From the NCBI GenBank assembly GCA_016785225.1, contig JAFBJZ010000664.1, forward strand, positions 62,001-126,000: a stretch of 64,000 nt of DNA. Reading direction: 5' to 3'. Under the pieces are notes generated by a model. The model ran no database searches. It had not been told where the DNA came from and saw nothing but the letters and a program-made list of their open reading frames with translations. Source of the DNA: Psettodes erumei (taxonomy: Eukaryota > Chordata > Actinopteri > Pleuronectiformes > Psettodidae). Below, in pieces: positions 49,881 through 60,739 of the stretch. The position numbers and the translations under genes are program-made. The number at the start of each line of letters is the position of its first letter. The first letter of the stretch is position 1.

Positions 49881-52607
49881 TCACTGTTTGAGCTGCTTCG
49901 CAAGATCCTTCACGAGCGAAGACTTGAGCTGTGAGATGGTGGCGATCCTCATCTGCTTTGAGGTCGAGTATTTGCTTTTGATGGCCTGCAACAAAGCAAA
50001 GATGGCGTTAGAAATACAGCAAAAAGCATGCGCCCTTGTGGATACAGATTCCCCATTTAAAAGCCAGATGCCAGGAAATCCAGATCTCATCTGGCTGGAA
50101 GGATTCAGTGAAATGAAAGTTGCATTGTAGTTATGTTACAACTTACCATATGCTTGGTCAGCCCGTCATTCACTTTGACAACATTCTTGGCAATGTGTGC
50201 CATCACAGGAATCAAACTCTCTGCTGTGTAGTCCATGTAGTGTTGCAGTGTCACATCCTGGAGGAAATATTTCAGAACATGTCAGTATAGGCTTTTTGCA
50301 AAAGACACTGCATGGGTATACTCAATTTAGAAAGGTCTCTGCAAAAGGCACCCACAAAATCTGAAATCCTACACCACTCCAACTTGGAATTTGAAGAGAG
50401 TCAATGAGTTTGTAAAAATGACAGTGTTTATCATTGGAGTCTAATTTCCACAAGGTTACAAAAATCCCAGCAAGAGTAGAGCTGTGACAGAACAAGTTGA
50501 GCAATTGCTGCTACAATTTACAAAAAAAAAAAAAAAAAAAAAAAGACACCACCCTTACCCATTCTCCAGCATCCAAAACCTTGAGGGTAAGAGCCAAAGC
50601 AGCACTTGCCAACAGGGAAGGTGGGAAGTGAACCATCTCGTAGTCGACCATGGTGAGCTCTAGGAGATATTTTGCCAGGGTGTGCTGCTCTGCAGTCACC
50701 TGAGGCGAGACGTCAGATGTTAGTGGCTGGTAAATAGTTACAAATCTCTATCACTTTGTGATGGACTAAGATTCTGATACAACCTCATAAATCTTTGAGG
50801 CCCGTCTTAGGAACTGCAGGGGAAGAGGGCGTCCGAGTTGAAACTTGAGCACCCGCAGGATGGTCATCTCCATGTCTCTGATCTGGGCGGTGGTGTACGC
50901 CCTGTCCGTTACGTAGGCAAAGTCCGAGATCTCTGGGGGATACATCTCCTCGTATTTGGAGGCAAGGAACATAGCGGACACGCCGACCAGCTGCAGCTGC
51001 TTCTTGGGGACTGGGTGGTCCTGTTGGAGATCACATGCAGAGTTTAGAAACAGGGGTAGTATGTCAATTACAAGTTACAGGTGGGCCAAGGTTTATCATT
51101 ATGGCTCACCTGAAGAAAGCGGTCAATGATTCCCACAGTCATGTACATTGTTTCCTGCAGCAGACGGAACTTAAGGCTCACTTGTACAAGCCAGTCAATA
51201 AGAATGGCTCGCATGTTACCGGTCACCTCCTGACCCTGCAGATAACTGGGTTTAACATTCTGCTCAACCTGAGGAGACAGGAAAACAGGATTAAATACTG
51301 CAACTAGTGACAGGGTATGTACATTTAACATGAAACCTAATCTGAGGGTCATGAACATTGCTTGCCTCAAGCTGTCGCAGGTATTTGTAGATGTCTTTCA
51401 CGTATTCACTGCAGAGCATGGGGTTATCATAGTCATCTGCATCCACATCCCTGATCGCAGTATGAAGTATGACATCCGAAAAGGCTTGACAGAGGTCATG
51501 AGGTTCACAGCCAGAAGTCTCCATCGGAGTGGGGGATGCTGGTTCTGGCAGAACCTGAACGGTGGAAATTGCAACATTAGTTTTAATACACCACACCCAG
51601 TAGCCATTCCTCTCTCTATAGGCTGGTAGCCATTTACATACAAACTTACCTGTACCTCAGGCTCAGGTTTAACAGCAACATTTTCTGGTTTTGGCTTTTC
51701 AACCACTGGTGCCTTCTCAACTTTTGTGGTGGTGACAACTTTGGTCTTCTTTGTGACCTTTGTCTTGATGTTCTAAAATGAAAAGGTGGATTAGTGAAGA
51801 CTGAACTGAAATGTCAAGAGACTTTGTGGATTACACTTTTCCCAAGAAAGAGTAAGACTGTTAATGAGAATATAGTCAGTAACCAAGTTTTGACATAATT
51901 GTTAGTTGCGCGCATATTTAAGTGCAAGCATTTATTTATTTTTTTAAAGTAGTGACACAGGATTTAACAACCTTTGTTCCACTACATTTAGGCCTTCAAT
52001 GCAGCAAGGCTTTTTACACTGAAATAGTTGCAAAACCCACAATATACAAATTGGCCTCTTTCAAATAATGTATCGGCCTGCAAAGGCTAAAAATATGAAT
52101 GCATGGCTAACGTTATGCATAGTTTGTTTTGTATTACGATCTAAAACCGACCCATCTCATTCACAGATACATTGTATACTTGTAGGGTTTGATAATCGAG
52201 TAACTCTTTACCTCTTTCTGTGTTTCTTTGTTAACTGCGATGTTTCCGATCTCGCCAAGCGCTGCTCGAGGCTTCAGTGTGGGCCCGGTCACCGAGCAGG
52301 CCTTGCCACCGAGGTCAGCCCTGGTAGCAGCCGAGCGGTTCTGCAGAGTCAAAGAAGTAAAGTTATGTTGCATGTCACAGAGGTACAGTACAGAGCTGGG
52401 TGTTTAACCTAATTCCTATATCAATATTCATGGGTTGCTCGAGAGCTGCGCCCAGTGCGACGCACGAGGGCATTGAACGCTCGGTATTTAAAAAAATTAA
52501 ATGTAACAATATCAAATCACGTAAAAGCCCTTTGCATTCATAAACACCAAATCAAAAAACACGAAAAAGGGGCTTAAACAACTCACTCTGGTTACTCGAA
52601 GAGCCAT
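49881..52607 (-). CDS. ccnb1: G2/mitotic-specific cyclin B1, complete
   Basis: Regulatory subunit of Cdk1 that drives entry into mitosis and oocyte maturation. Nine exons, all phase 0: 52607-52587, 52340-52212, 51772-51650, 51554-51366, 51268-51110, 51020-50784, 50699-50559, 50257-50147, 49985-49881 (stop TGA). They give 404 residues, usual for vertebrate cyclin B1. The N-terminus carries a destruction box, RAALGEIGN at residues 32-40, for APC/C-dependent degradation. A Lys/Thr/Pro-rich linker follows, then the cyclin box: MRAILIDWLVQV from residue 173, KFRLLQETMYMTV, FLASKYEEMYPPEI, LGRPLPLQFLRRASK. The second cyclin fold has EQHTLAKYLLELTMVDYEMV. It ends YSTSKQMRIATISQLKSSLV...KQLKQ. The intron between the fourth and fifth exons starts with GC rather than GT. 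The sixth exon's donor (GAG|GTTGTA) is weak. Start Met is followed by ALRVTR, typical for the family. Divergent from zfand5. Confidence 0.96.
50522..50544 (-). repeat. T tract just inside a ccnb1 intron
   Basis: A 23-base homopolymer, T on the transcribed strand, starting about 15 bases after the donor of the seventh exon (GT at 50558-50557). Confidence 0.85.
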
Positions 52608-52748
52608 TTCGAAAAGTGCGTCGTTCCGACCAAATGCTGGAGAAGCGTAATGGAGAATGATGCAGTACAGTTTTAAGCTTGAGTGTCCTGGTTTAAATCC
52701 TCGCACGCTACAAGCTGATTTGCTGCGCCCGAATTCTTCGAGTATCTG

Positions 52749-52803
52749 ATTGGTCGAACGCATACGCTTCAAATGCGTTCCCTGCGCAACCACTGGTCAC
52801 GTG
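52749..52803 (-). promoter_or_regulatory. ccnb1 promoter elements: CCAAT box, CHR-like site, E-box
   Basis: Upstream of the start codon on the minus strand are CCAAT (52749-52753, about 142 bases before the ATG), TTTGAA, which resembles a cell-cycle homology region (52768-52773), and the palindromic E-box CACGTG (52798-52803). NF-Y-bound CCAAT boxes and a USF-bound CACGTG are established parts of the mammalian cyclin B1 promoter. The order of the CHR-like site is not the usual one. Confidence 0.55.
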
Positions 52804-54230
52804 ATTTTACTGCGTTTTGCTTATTTCCTTTTCCTGTTATGTACGCTGATGTATTTAAAACCCTACTTTATAGTGATTATATGCATTTTATCTGTATTTC
52901 CTATGGAGCATGTTTTCATACCAAATAAGTAAAAATACATAAAATAAAAAAATACCTTGTAAGTTTAATGCTTGGATGGTAATCAGCAAGAATTATTTGG
53001 AACAAGACGACCTTTTCTGTTTAACTATGTATCCGTCCGCCCTCCTGAAACACACAGACACACACACCTAAACATAAGGCTTAGATACTCTGTGCTTTCC
53101 TATTTTCAGTTATAAATGTACTTGTGAAGAATTCATGGGAGTAAGTACCAGTTTTAACCAATTGTCAAACTCATGCACTGCATATGAATTGCTGTGTTCT
53201 GTATCAAACCAAGGCTATTGGCAAAACACTTGAATATTACATGGGAATGTGGTATGATGTAAGGAATCCTGTGGAAAAACTAAAAACTAAGTATACATGC
53301 TAGGCAACCCCGTTAATGAACCTCTGAGTGGACTACTATTTTATATAACTAGAACAGCCTCTCACATACATAGTGTTGTTTTCCCCCTTCTCTCTGTAAG
53401 ACTACAGCATGACACAGTTTCTTTAGGTTGTGGATTTGAGAGTGTATTCAGTCTCTGTTACAAATTCAGAAACAGTCTATGAGGAGATGGTGGGAATTTC
53501 TTACCCTCAAAACTCAAAATGGATCATAAACTGCATTATTTTAAACTCAAGCTAATTTGAAAGAGTGAAAAGTTTAGGGTTGATTTATTGCTCCATTGTT
53601 CACGTGCCTTACATTGTTTATGTTTTGTTTCTTTGTGCAAAGGCCATAGACTTGACAATTGTAAATGACCTTAGGCTGTGTTATGTGGCTAACGCCATGT
53701 GCTAGTCCCTTTAAAAATCAAAAGCCAAGAAAGTTGATAAAAGATAAATGGTGCCATTGGGACAGCTATGCAAAGTTACATGATGAAAATTATGAAAATG
53801 ATCAGGACATCCATAGTTTCACCTGAGCCCTAGGATTTTCTCACAACACTTTCAAACACATGCACCCTGACCCTTGGGCCCTTAGATATGCCTGGGCATG
53901 TTTATGAGGGCCTTGTTCTCTAAAGACTACTCATTTCATTGAGCTTTACACTGGGACACAAAGGTTGGGAAATTGGAGCTTATGGTGAGCATTTAAAGGC
54001 AACATCTCTTCTATTTGTGTTCTTGTTCTGTCAACAGACAGCAAGACTGTGTTGCCCCATTTCCTGGCTACATGCACATTGATTCTTTTTTTAATTTTAT
54101 AACAACAGGATCGAAGTTATGGTCTGTCTGCGTGGTACAAGAAGTAGGTTTAATGTTCTGTAATGCCCTGAAATCTCTTCTGGATAGACTCCAACACCAC
54201 TGCCTTCCAATCACAGGATCACAATTTCCG
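52804..54230. other. ccnb1-zfand5 divergent spacer
   Basis: About 1.4 kb between the two promoters. A short CA tract occurs near 53053. I see no further gene or clear regulatory motif. Confidence 0.5.
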
Positions 54231-54315
54231 TGACGTCCACCGGAAATAGAGAGGACGCAAACGCAGCACGTAAAACAAAACAGATGCCACCACACACTGG
54301 AGGCAGAGGACGTCA
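54231..54315 (+). promoter_or_regulatory. zfand5 promoter with CRE-like and ETS-like sites
   Basis: TGACGTCC at 54231-54238, ACCGGAAAT at 54239-54247 and GACGTCA at 54309-54315 are clustered in a CpG-bearing stretch just before the noncoding first exon. They suggest CREB/ATF and ETS input. The exact start site is not defined; no TATA box is evident. Confidence 0.45.
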
Positions 54316-54502
54316 GCGAAACCAGCTAGCAGCACTCTCGGACGGAGTGGAGCCTGCATTTGTGTGAGGAGACTGAGAAGAAAGGCACAGGCGACCACCT
54401 ACCTAGACGGCCCTAGTTAGTTAGTTAGTTCTAAACGAGGTTAAGGTAGTTATTCAGTCATTCCAACACGTTTCAAGATAAAGGATTTCTGTGACACAGA
54501 AG
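54316..54502 (+). other. zfand5: zfand5 noncoding exon 1 (5' boundary approximate)
   Basis: The sequence ends at a consensus donor (ACAGAAG|GTAAGT, GT at 54503) and contains the tandem GTTA tract 54413-54430. No long frame begins in it. It is the only good upstream donor in a promoter-like setting, and the first coding exon has an acceptor 28 bases before its ATG, so a 3.1-kb intron joining the two is likely. The left boundary is a guess. Confidence 0.5.
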
Positions 54503-55862
54503 GTAAGTTTACTAGTTGAAGTTTCGGCAGCTAGCACCAGCGGTTGTTAGGGAAGTTCCTGAAGTGAACAGTAAAACATTAACGTTAACGTGAACAGTTT
54601 TAAGTCACATTTTAGCTAATATAAGTTCGCCTTTGACATTAACGTGAAAATGGCTGTCTGAAGTAGCGAGGAATCAAGTAATGTTCTGTTTGGTTAACAC
54701 GTGTCGCTTAAAACTAAAACTTTTCTCATCCAACTGTGAGGTTGTAAATTAGCTACAGTTTTTGTAATATATAACAGCTAGCGACCAAACCTACACTTAA
54801 ATTACCCAGTTTTCATCACCGTTTAAACTTAAATCAAAAACTTTCTGTATTTATCTTGGCTTACGTTAATATGCTAACACCACCAGCCGCAACTGGGGTC
54901 GGTATATTGTTGACTGTATCACGATTTTACAATTAACAGGTATTTTTCACGTGTCGGCTTTACCATTTTGATTCAAGTATACATTTTCCATGGTAATAGT
55001 CTTAAAAGCAGATTTGTTATAAGTTCATGTCTACTTTGGCAGTCCGTACGTGGTGGGACCAAAAACAAAGAACAGACAAAGCAAATGCAACAACGGTGCT
55101 AAAAATTTTCTGTTGAAGCTAACCTCTAGCATGCTATCATTAGCCGGATCACGAGAACCTGTTCACACTGTTGTTGTGGCTAACAGTCGTTAGCGTAAGA
55201 GCAGTTGAACTAAACCACATTGCTTCGCACCGAATTAACCGACGAGTCTTGATATTAAGACCCTTTATAACTCGACTGGTATGTAACAACGTCAAAGTTG
55301 CTCGAGCCATGTAAAGTCCTTTTTTGAGAGAAAGACGCTAGCAGCAGCCATTAGCTTGCTAGCATGACTCAGTGGATTTGTAGAAGTGACACGGCTGTGG
55401 CCCGCTGTTTGCCAGGAAGCATCCGACGACTGCAGCCGGGATAAATGATGTCGATTTTTTGTGACCTTACTGGGGATATCTAAGTAGAGATAGGGTTGTG
55501 TATGTTATATAGCCTCGGTGTGGTTTTAGCATCCTGCTAGTACCACTACATGTTGGGATCAGGGAGTAATTTTGTTAATCTTTTGTCTCGGTGTCTCTTT
55601 ACGCGATCTACAGGTGTTGTGCTGAATTTAGGATCCATGTTCCATTCTGTCCAGACTACTTCCGTGCCCAGTCGGTGTGGGATTTGGCGGCCATTGTTTT
55701 GATAATTAGTTTTCTCTCTTGGGTTAGAAAGCTGATGATATCTTTGAAAGGGAAGCCTTCTCAGACGAGGATACAAACCTTGGCATTATACCAGCTCTGA
55801 TTGCAGGACTCTTGAGGTTGTCTAAAAATAGAAGCGCTTACAGCCTTACTGTATTGAGGTAA

Positions 55863-55866
<4 letters not shown>

Positions 55867-55912
<46 letters not shown>
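55867..55912. repeat. GT microsatellite
   Basis: About 23 uninterrupted TG/GT units in the putative first intron of zfand5, the longest microsatellite in the window. Confidence 0.9.
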
Positions 55913-55915
<3 letters not shown>

Positions 55916-57657
55916 ATGCGCCTTTGAGATCAGTGTCACATTGCTTTCCTGTGACAGAGGAAAGCCACCACACACAGGTCCATGTGAGCCCAGACCTGCA
56001 TGGTGCTCTGCAGTCTGCAGGCACACACACGTGAAGTTGCAGGAGTGTAGTGATGACCTTTTTTTTCGGGGGGGGGGCTCTGACGCAGTTCACTGGAACC
56101 AGAACTTGGTGAGCACTTCCTTTTTTTTGTACCAATGGCGATAAATGGAATCTGTCCCCGGAAGGGATATCATTCTCGTAAAATAAGTTGTCATGAGGTT
56201 GATGGGTCATTCCATACCAAATCATGTGGGAACACCAGTAAAACTCACGGGACATTGCAAATACTAAAGGTCCACTTTCTAACCTCTCCAGGGCTTTTAA
56301 CCACATCCCAAGGGCTTAATCAGTGATGACCAAGATGGCTGCTTGCAAACAAAAAGACTATATTTGACTGGAGATATGTCATGCACCCAACCCCCTAACT
56401 GACAGGATGCACTTTGGAAGGCATCTGAGTTATCTCATCCACTGATGGAGACTGTAAGATGTGGGTTAAAGCTAACATAGGTTAATAAGTGGGCCATAAA
56501 TCTTCTCACAAATATTGATTCCATGTTCAAGAGTGGAGTCATTGCTCTATTCTAAATCTGACAAACTACAAATTTTACAAGGCTTTCACTGGCATTGTCT
56601 CTTTAACTTCAGCCGCTGGAGGACTGACTGGCGAAAGCGACTTCTGTCAGCAGTGATCAATGACTGCACTTGTCTGCACTTTCACAGTGGTGTGTGCGCT
56701 CTCCAAGTGTAAATGAGAATATAATGTTGTATTAATTACACTAAGTAGCGCAGCAGCTAAACAAGCCAGAGTGAGATGTGAGCATGTGTTAATGGCTGTG
56801 AGTGATAACGATCTGTTGCTGAACCTTCTAATTACCTGCTGATGAATAGTGCAGTATGAGAGTGTTGAGTGGAGTTAGAGGATGGACCGGAGGCAAGTGT
56901 GATTTAGTAAAAACAAAAAGATTAAGGCCAGGGATGAAATTACACTGTTGTTATGAAGGGCACTGGCTAATAATTAGTGTGGGCAGAAACATTAGTAAAT
57001 GTAAATGATTTCCCTACATTTCAAACATTTATTTATCAATGAATAACTGTCTTGAGCTGTGACTACACAGATGTTTCTTTGGTTTTGTTTTTTTTCTGCC
57101 TATTTTAAGGAAACAAACAATATTTTCTGGCTCAGTGCTTGGATGTTGACACCTCTGGTGTGGCTGCTGGCTGTCATGCAGCCAAGTTTAGTTGAATCAG
57201 GTGATAGCTAGAGACAAAATGTTATCAGTATGTTTAGAATTTACTATTAAATAAAATGGAAAAAGCAGCACATCTCAAATTTGGGGAACTGAAGTAGAGT
57301 TACTGATAATCAGTGGTTTGTTTGTTTGTTGTTTATTGTTATCAAAACTGTTACCAAAGTGATCACTTCACTTATACCTTTGGTGTTGATGATAAACCTG
57401 TGGTGGCCTGCGTCTCAGTGCTGTAGATTTTTCTTCACACTGGACCATAGTGAACAGCTGCTTTTTTTTTCAATGTATTTTTCAGTGGTTATTTGGGGAT
57501 GATTTTGTGCAGCGTGCCCTGCTCAGTAAAGCTAATTACCTACGGAGCTTATTTCTCTTTTCTTATGGTTGCAGCAACAAAAAAACCTCACCATTCCTGT
57601 GTTCATGTGCCTTTTGTTTGTGTCTCTAGGTCAGCTCACTAGGTGGCAGACATCGCT

Positions 57658-59271
57658 ATGGCCCAGGAGACCAATCAGAGCCCGGCTCCTATGCTCTGTG
57701 CCACTGGTTGTGGTTTCTATGGCAACCCTAGGACTAATGGCATGTGCTCTGTGTGCCACAAGGAGCACCTGTCAAGACAGAACAATGGAGGAGTCAGTTC
57801 TTTGAGTGCCGTGGGTAAGCCCGCCTCCGCTGAGGCCGTAGCCACCGAGACTCTCAGGTGAGGGGATATACCAGAGTCACACCATATTATCTTCAAACAA
57901 AGGTCGAGGTCACGGGGTTTAAGTAGGAGGATGAGTTGAAAAGATGCCTGCCATTTGAGTGGTTTAAGTCATGAGTACAATGTTGCTAGTCCTTCAGCAA
58001 CTCCATAAATAACATTAACAAATGCCCTCATTTGTGAGCTCATAAAGAAATATACACTCACTAGTCCTGAATAATCAAATTATTCTCATACACATGAATG
58101 CACCATTGTATCCGAAGCAATAAGCCTGATCTCATGTGTGCCTCTGTAGCACACAGGTAGTTGGTTATGTGCCAAATATGGTCATTGAAATTAATTTGCC
58201 CACCCGTAGTTTCCAGCTTCTCATTGATATTTTTCTGTTTGTCCTTCACAGCGGGGTTTCGCCGGCTGTTTCTGTAACACAACAGATGACTGAGATGAGT
58301 CTCTCCTCTGAGGAGAAAGGAGCATCGGCGAGTAAAGTGGAGCTGACAGAGCCAGGTGGGTCCAAAAATGGACCAGTTACTTATCACAGAGGATAAATAA
58401 TAAGTTAATAGTTTACTGAACACAGTGACCAGTAAAGTGGTCCCACAAAAAAAAACCCTAAAAGGATAATGTTTAGTGTTTGTTTTCACTGACAGAAAAA
58501 TCACAGTTTGATTACAGTTGGGAAATATGCTGCTAAATACCCTGAGACCATAAAAAATGTGGCCATTGAGGGAAAAGTTGTAAATCAGTGAGCAGTGTAC
58601 CAGAGTTTATTTTTTTAATGGAGTTAATTGTGTGATTTTTCTTGTGCGTCTTTAGTGGTGAGCCAGCCCACAGTCTCAGCCTCCCATCCCTCCACTGCTG
58701 GCAGTGAAGAGTCCAAATCCCCAGAGCCCCCAAAACCCAAGAAGAACCGCTGCTTTATGTGCCGCAAGAAGGTCGGCCTGACAGGTGAGGAATGACACGG
58801 ATAAATGAATTTAACGTCATTAGAAACAGTCAGTCTGCCACCAGCCACGGGGGCTTGTTCGTCTCGGTTACTTTTACCCAAGAAGTTCAAGCTGGCAGCG
58901 AGGGAACAGCGAGTCATTACAGCTTGTTATAGTCTATTACATCCCCCAAAAGAAGGACAGTGTCCTTTTCCTGAAAGTGTTTCTTCACACATTCCGTCTG
59001 ATAGGTAATTGATCGTGTCAGATGAGTTTTTAAGGTAACCGATGCAGCGTGCCAGTGCGTCTGCTTTTCGGGTTGTTTTGCCATTGATTTGACTCGGCCC
59101 GTCCTCTGCTTTGGCACTTCAGGTTTCGACTGCCGCTGTGGGAATCTGTTCTGCGGAATCCACCGTTACTCCGACAAGCACAACTGTCCGTACGACTACA
59201 AAGCCGAAGCTGCCGCCAAGATCCGCAAAGAGAACCCCGTGGTTGTCGCCGACAAGATCCAGAGAATATGA
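57658..59271 (+). CDS. zfand5: AN1-type zinc finger protein 5 (A20/AN1)
   Basis: Ubiquitin-binding stress-response regulator; the mammalian protein (ZNF216) stimulates proteasome activity and dampens NF-kB signalling. Coding exons: 57658-57857, 58252-58355, 58656-58784, 59123-59271; phases join to 193 residues. The A20-type finger has C14, C18, C30 and C33 (LCATGCGFYGNPRTNGMCSV). The middle holds the family block VTQQMTEMSLSSEE. The AN1 finger has C134, C137, C148, C150, C155, H158, H164 and C166, complete. The C-terminus ends in KIRKENPVVVADKIQRI, nearly identical to human ZFAND5 as I recall it. It is about 20 residues shorter than the human protein, the loss being in the linker after the A20 finger. 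zfand6 is the closest alternative, but the QQMTEMS block and C-terminus favour zfand5. Paralogue a or b cannot be decided here. Confidence 0.95.
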
Positions 59272-60730
59272 AGAAGACTCTCGGTTTGACTTTGAATGCT
59301 GGGAGCAATCGGATTAAAAAAAAAAAAAAAAAAAGACTTGAGCCCAACCTTCTTTGTGAAGGATTTCTTTTTCTTTTCTGGTTTCTTACACTTTGAGGAC
59401 ATTTTTTCCCCCAGTGCATGAAAGTTCACATATATTTTCAGCTTTGTTGTTTGGGTGTGAGTCTAACACTTTTGGAGGGCTGTGCTGAACAGGCAAGGTG
59501 TGTACATGTGGATGGAGCGTGGGTGGGGGCGTTACATCGTGGGAAGTGATTGGCGGAGGCTGCTGAAGGAAGAAGTCCTTGCCTTTTTAGAACTTGCTGT
59601 TGATGGCTTTGTCCAGTCAGTTTTGTGATCTCGCTCAGATCACTTGAACTCTACCCGGGAAGGTCCCACGCGTTCCCGGGCTTTCGTTTGGACTCTCGGA
59701 CTGTTACTGCTGTTGGCTGACGGCACCATCTCAGCCGTGCTTGCTCTCTGCTGGCTTGAGTAGCAAAATGGATCTCTCTCTCTTGGTTTTTTTTTTTTTT
59801 ATTGTATTTTTTTGGCCTCCAGTTCACTCTGCAAGGTCAAAGATAAACCCTCCTGACTTATTAGGCCTTGCATTATGGTAAGTTATTATCAACCTGAAAT
59901 GCTTCTCTGTGCCGCCAAAAATCTCGTCCACTCTGGCCCGCCTGACTTTGAAAAAGGGACGTTGTCGCAAGCCGTTTCTTGCTGGCTCGTATTCCCTCCC
60001 TCCTGCTGTGTGTGCGTGGCACTAGGAACACAACGTAGTTTTTTTTTTTCCCCCATCGATCTTGGACTCGAATGCTGTGACTCACTCTGTTTCCGGGATC
60101 TGGAGGGCCCGGCACATGGACTTCCGCTTTGTAGGTCTTTAAACCCATTCACTGAAGTCACGTGACGATACCCCTTTTGCTTTATTTTTCGTTTTCCTTC
60201 TTTTGTTGTCGTTTTTCCCGAACCGTGGTTTGTATGCTGTGTGTTGTATGACAAGTAGCCTACACTTGTATTCATTTTTGCCTTTTGGAAGGGTTTAGCT
60301 CCACTAATATTTTCATCTTTTACTCCACTATTGAATGTTTTCTTCTCTTTTTAATGTGAGATGACAAATTCACAGCATCGGGAGTGTTGGGTCTGCTGCG
60401 TACTGTGCTTCAAACACGAGTGTGTGTTTGTGGGAGTAGATGTGTTTGGCTGGTGTGTGAGTATCGTATGAGGCTAACTGGTCGTGTGCCGCGGTGACTA
60501 GTGAGACCTGTGGACGTAGGTTATTAATTTTCTGTTTTTGATGATTTTTTTTTTTTTGGTCTGGCTGCTTAATGTATGTGTTTTGTTTTTTTTTTACCCT
60601 TTAGTTATGCAAGTTTGTACAAACATCTTTATTTATATACTGCAGTGCGCGTAATCTTCCAATAATACAGAATAAATTGTATGATGTAAATAAATTATCT
60701 TCAAAAAATAAAGACTGGGCGACTCCTCAT
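59272..60730 (+). other. zfand5: zfand5 3' UTR
   Basis: Long 3' UTR of about 1.45 kb. A genomic A-run of about 20 bases starts near 59317, only 45 bases after the stop. T-rich stretches follow. Three AATAAA signals sit close together at 60671-60676, 60689-60694 and 60707-60712, so cleavage is expected near 60725-60740. Confidence 0.7.
60671..60712 (+). terminator. zfand5 clustered poly(A) signals
   Basis: Three canonical AATAAA hexamers within 42 bases, at the end of the T-rich 3' UTR. Confidence 0.75.
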
Positions 60731-60739
60731 TCATGTCCA

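Noticed and set aside
49672..50130. 152-codon plus-strand open frame
   Set aside because: It is antisense to the last exons and 3' UTR of ccnb1.
55761..56306. 181-codon minus-strand open frame
   Set aside because: It runs through the GT microsatellite (His-Thr repeats) and has no supporting domain; it is in the zfand5 first intron.
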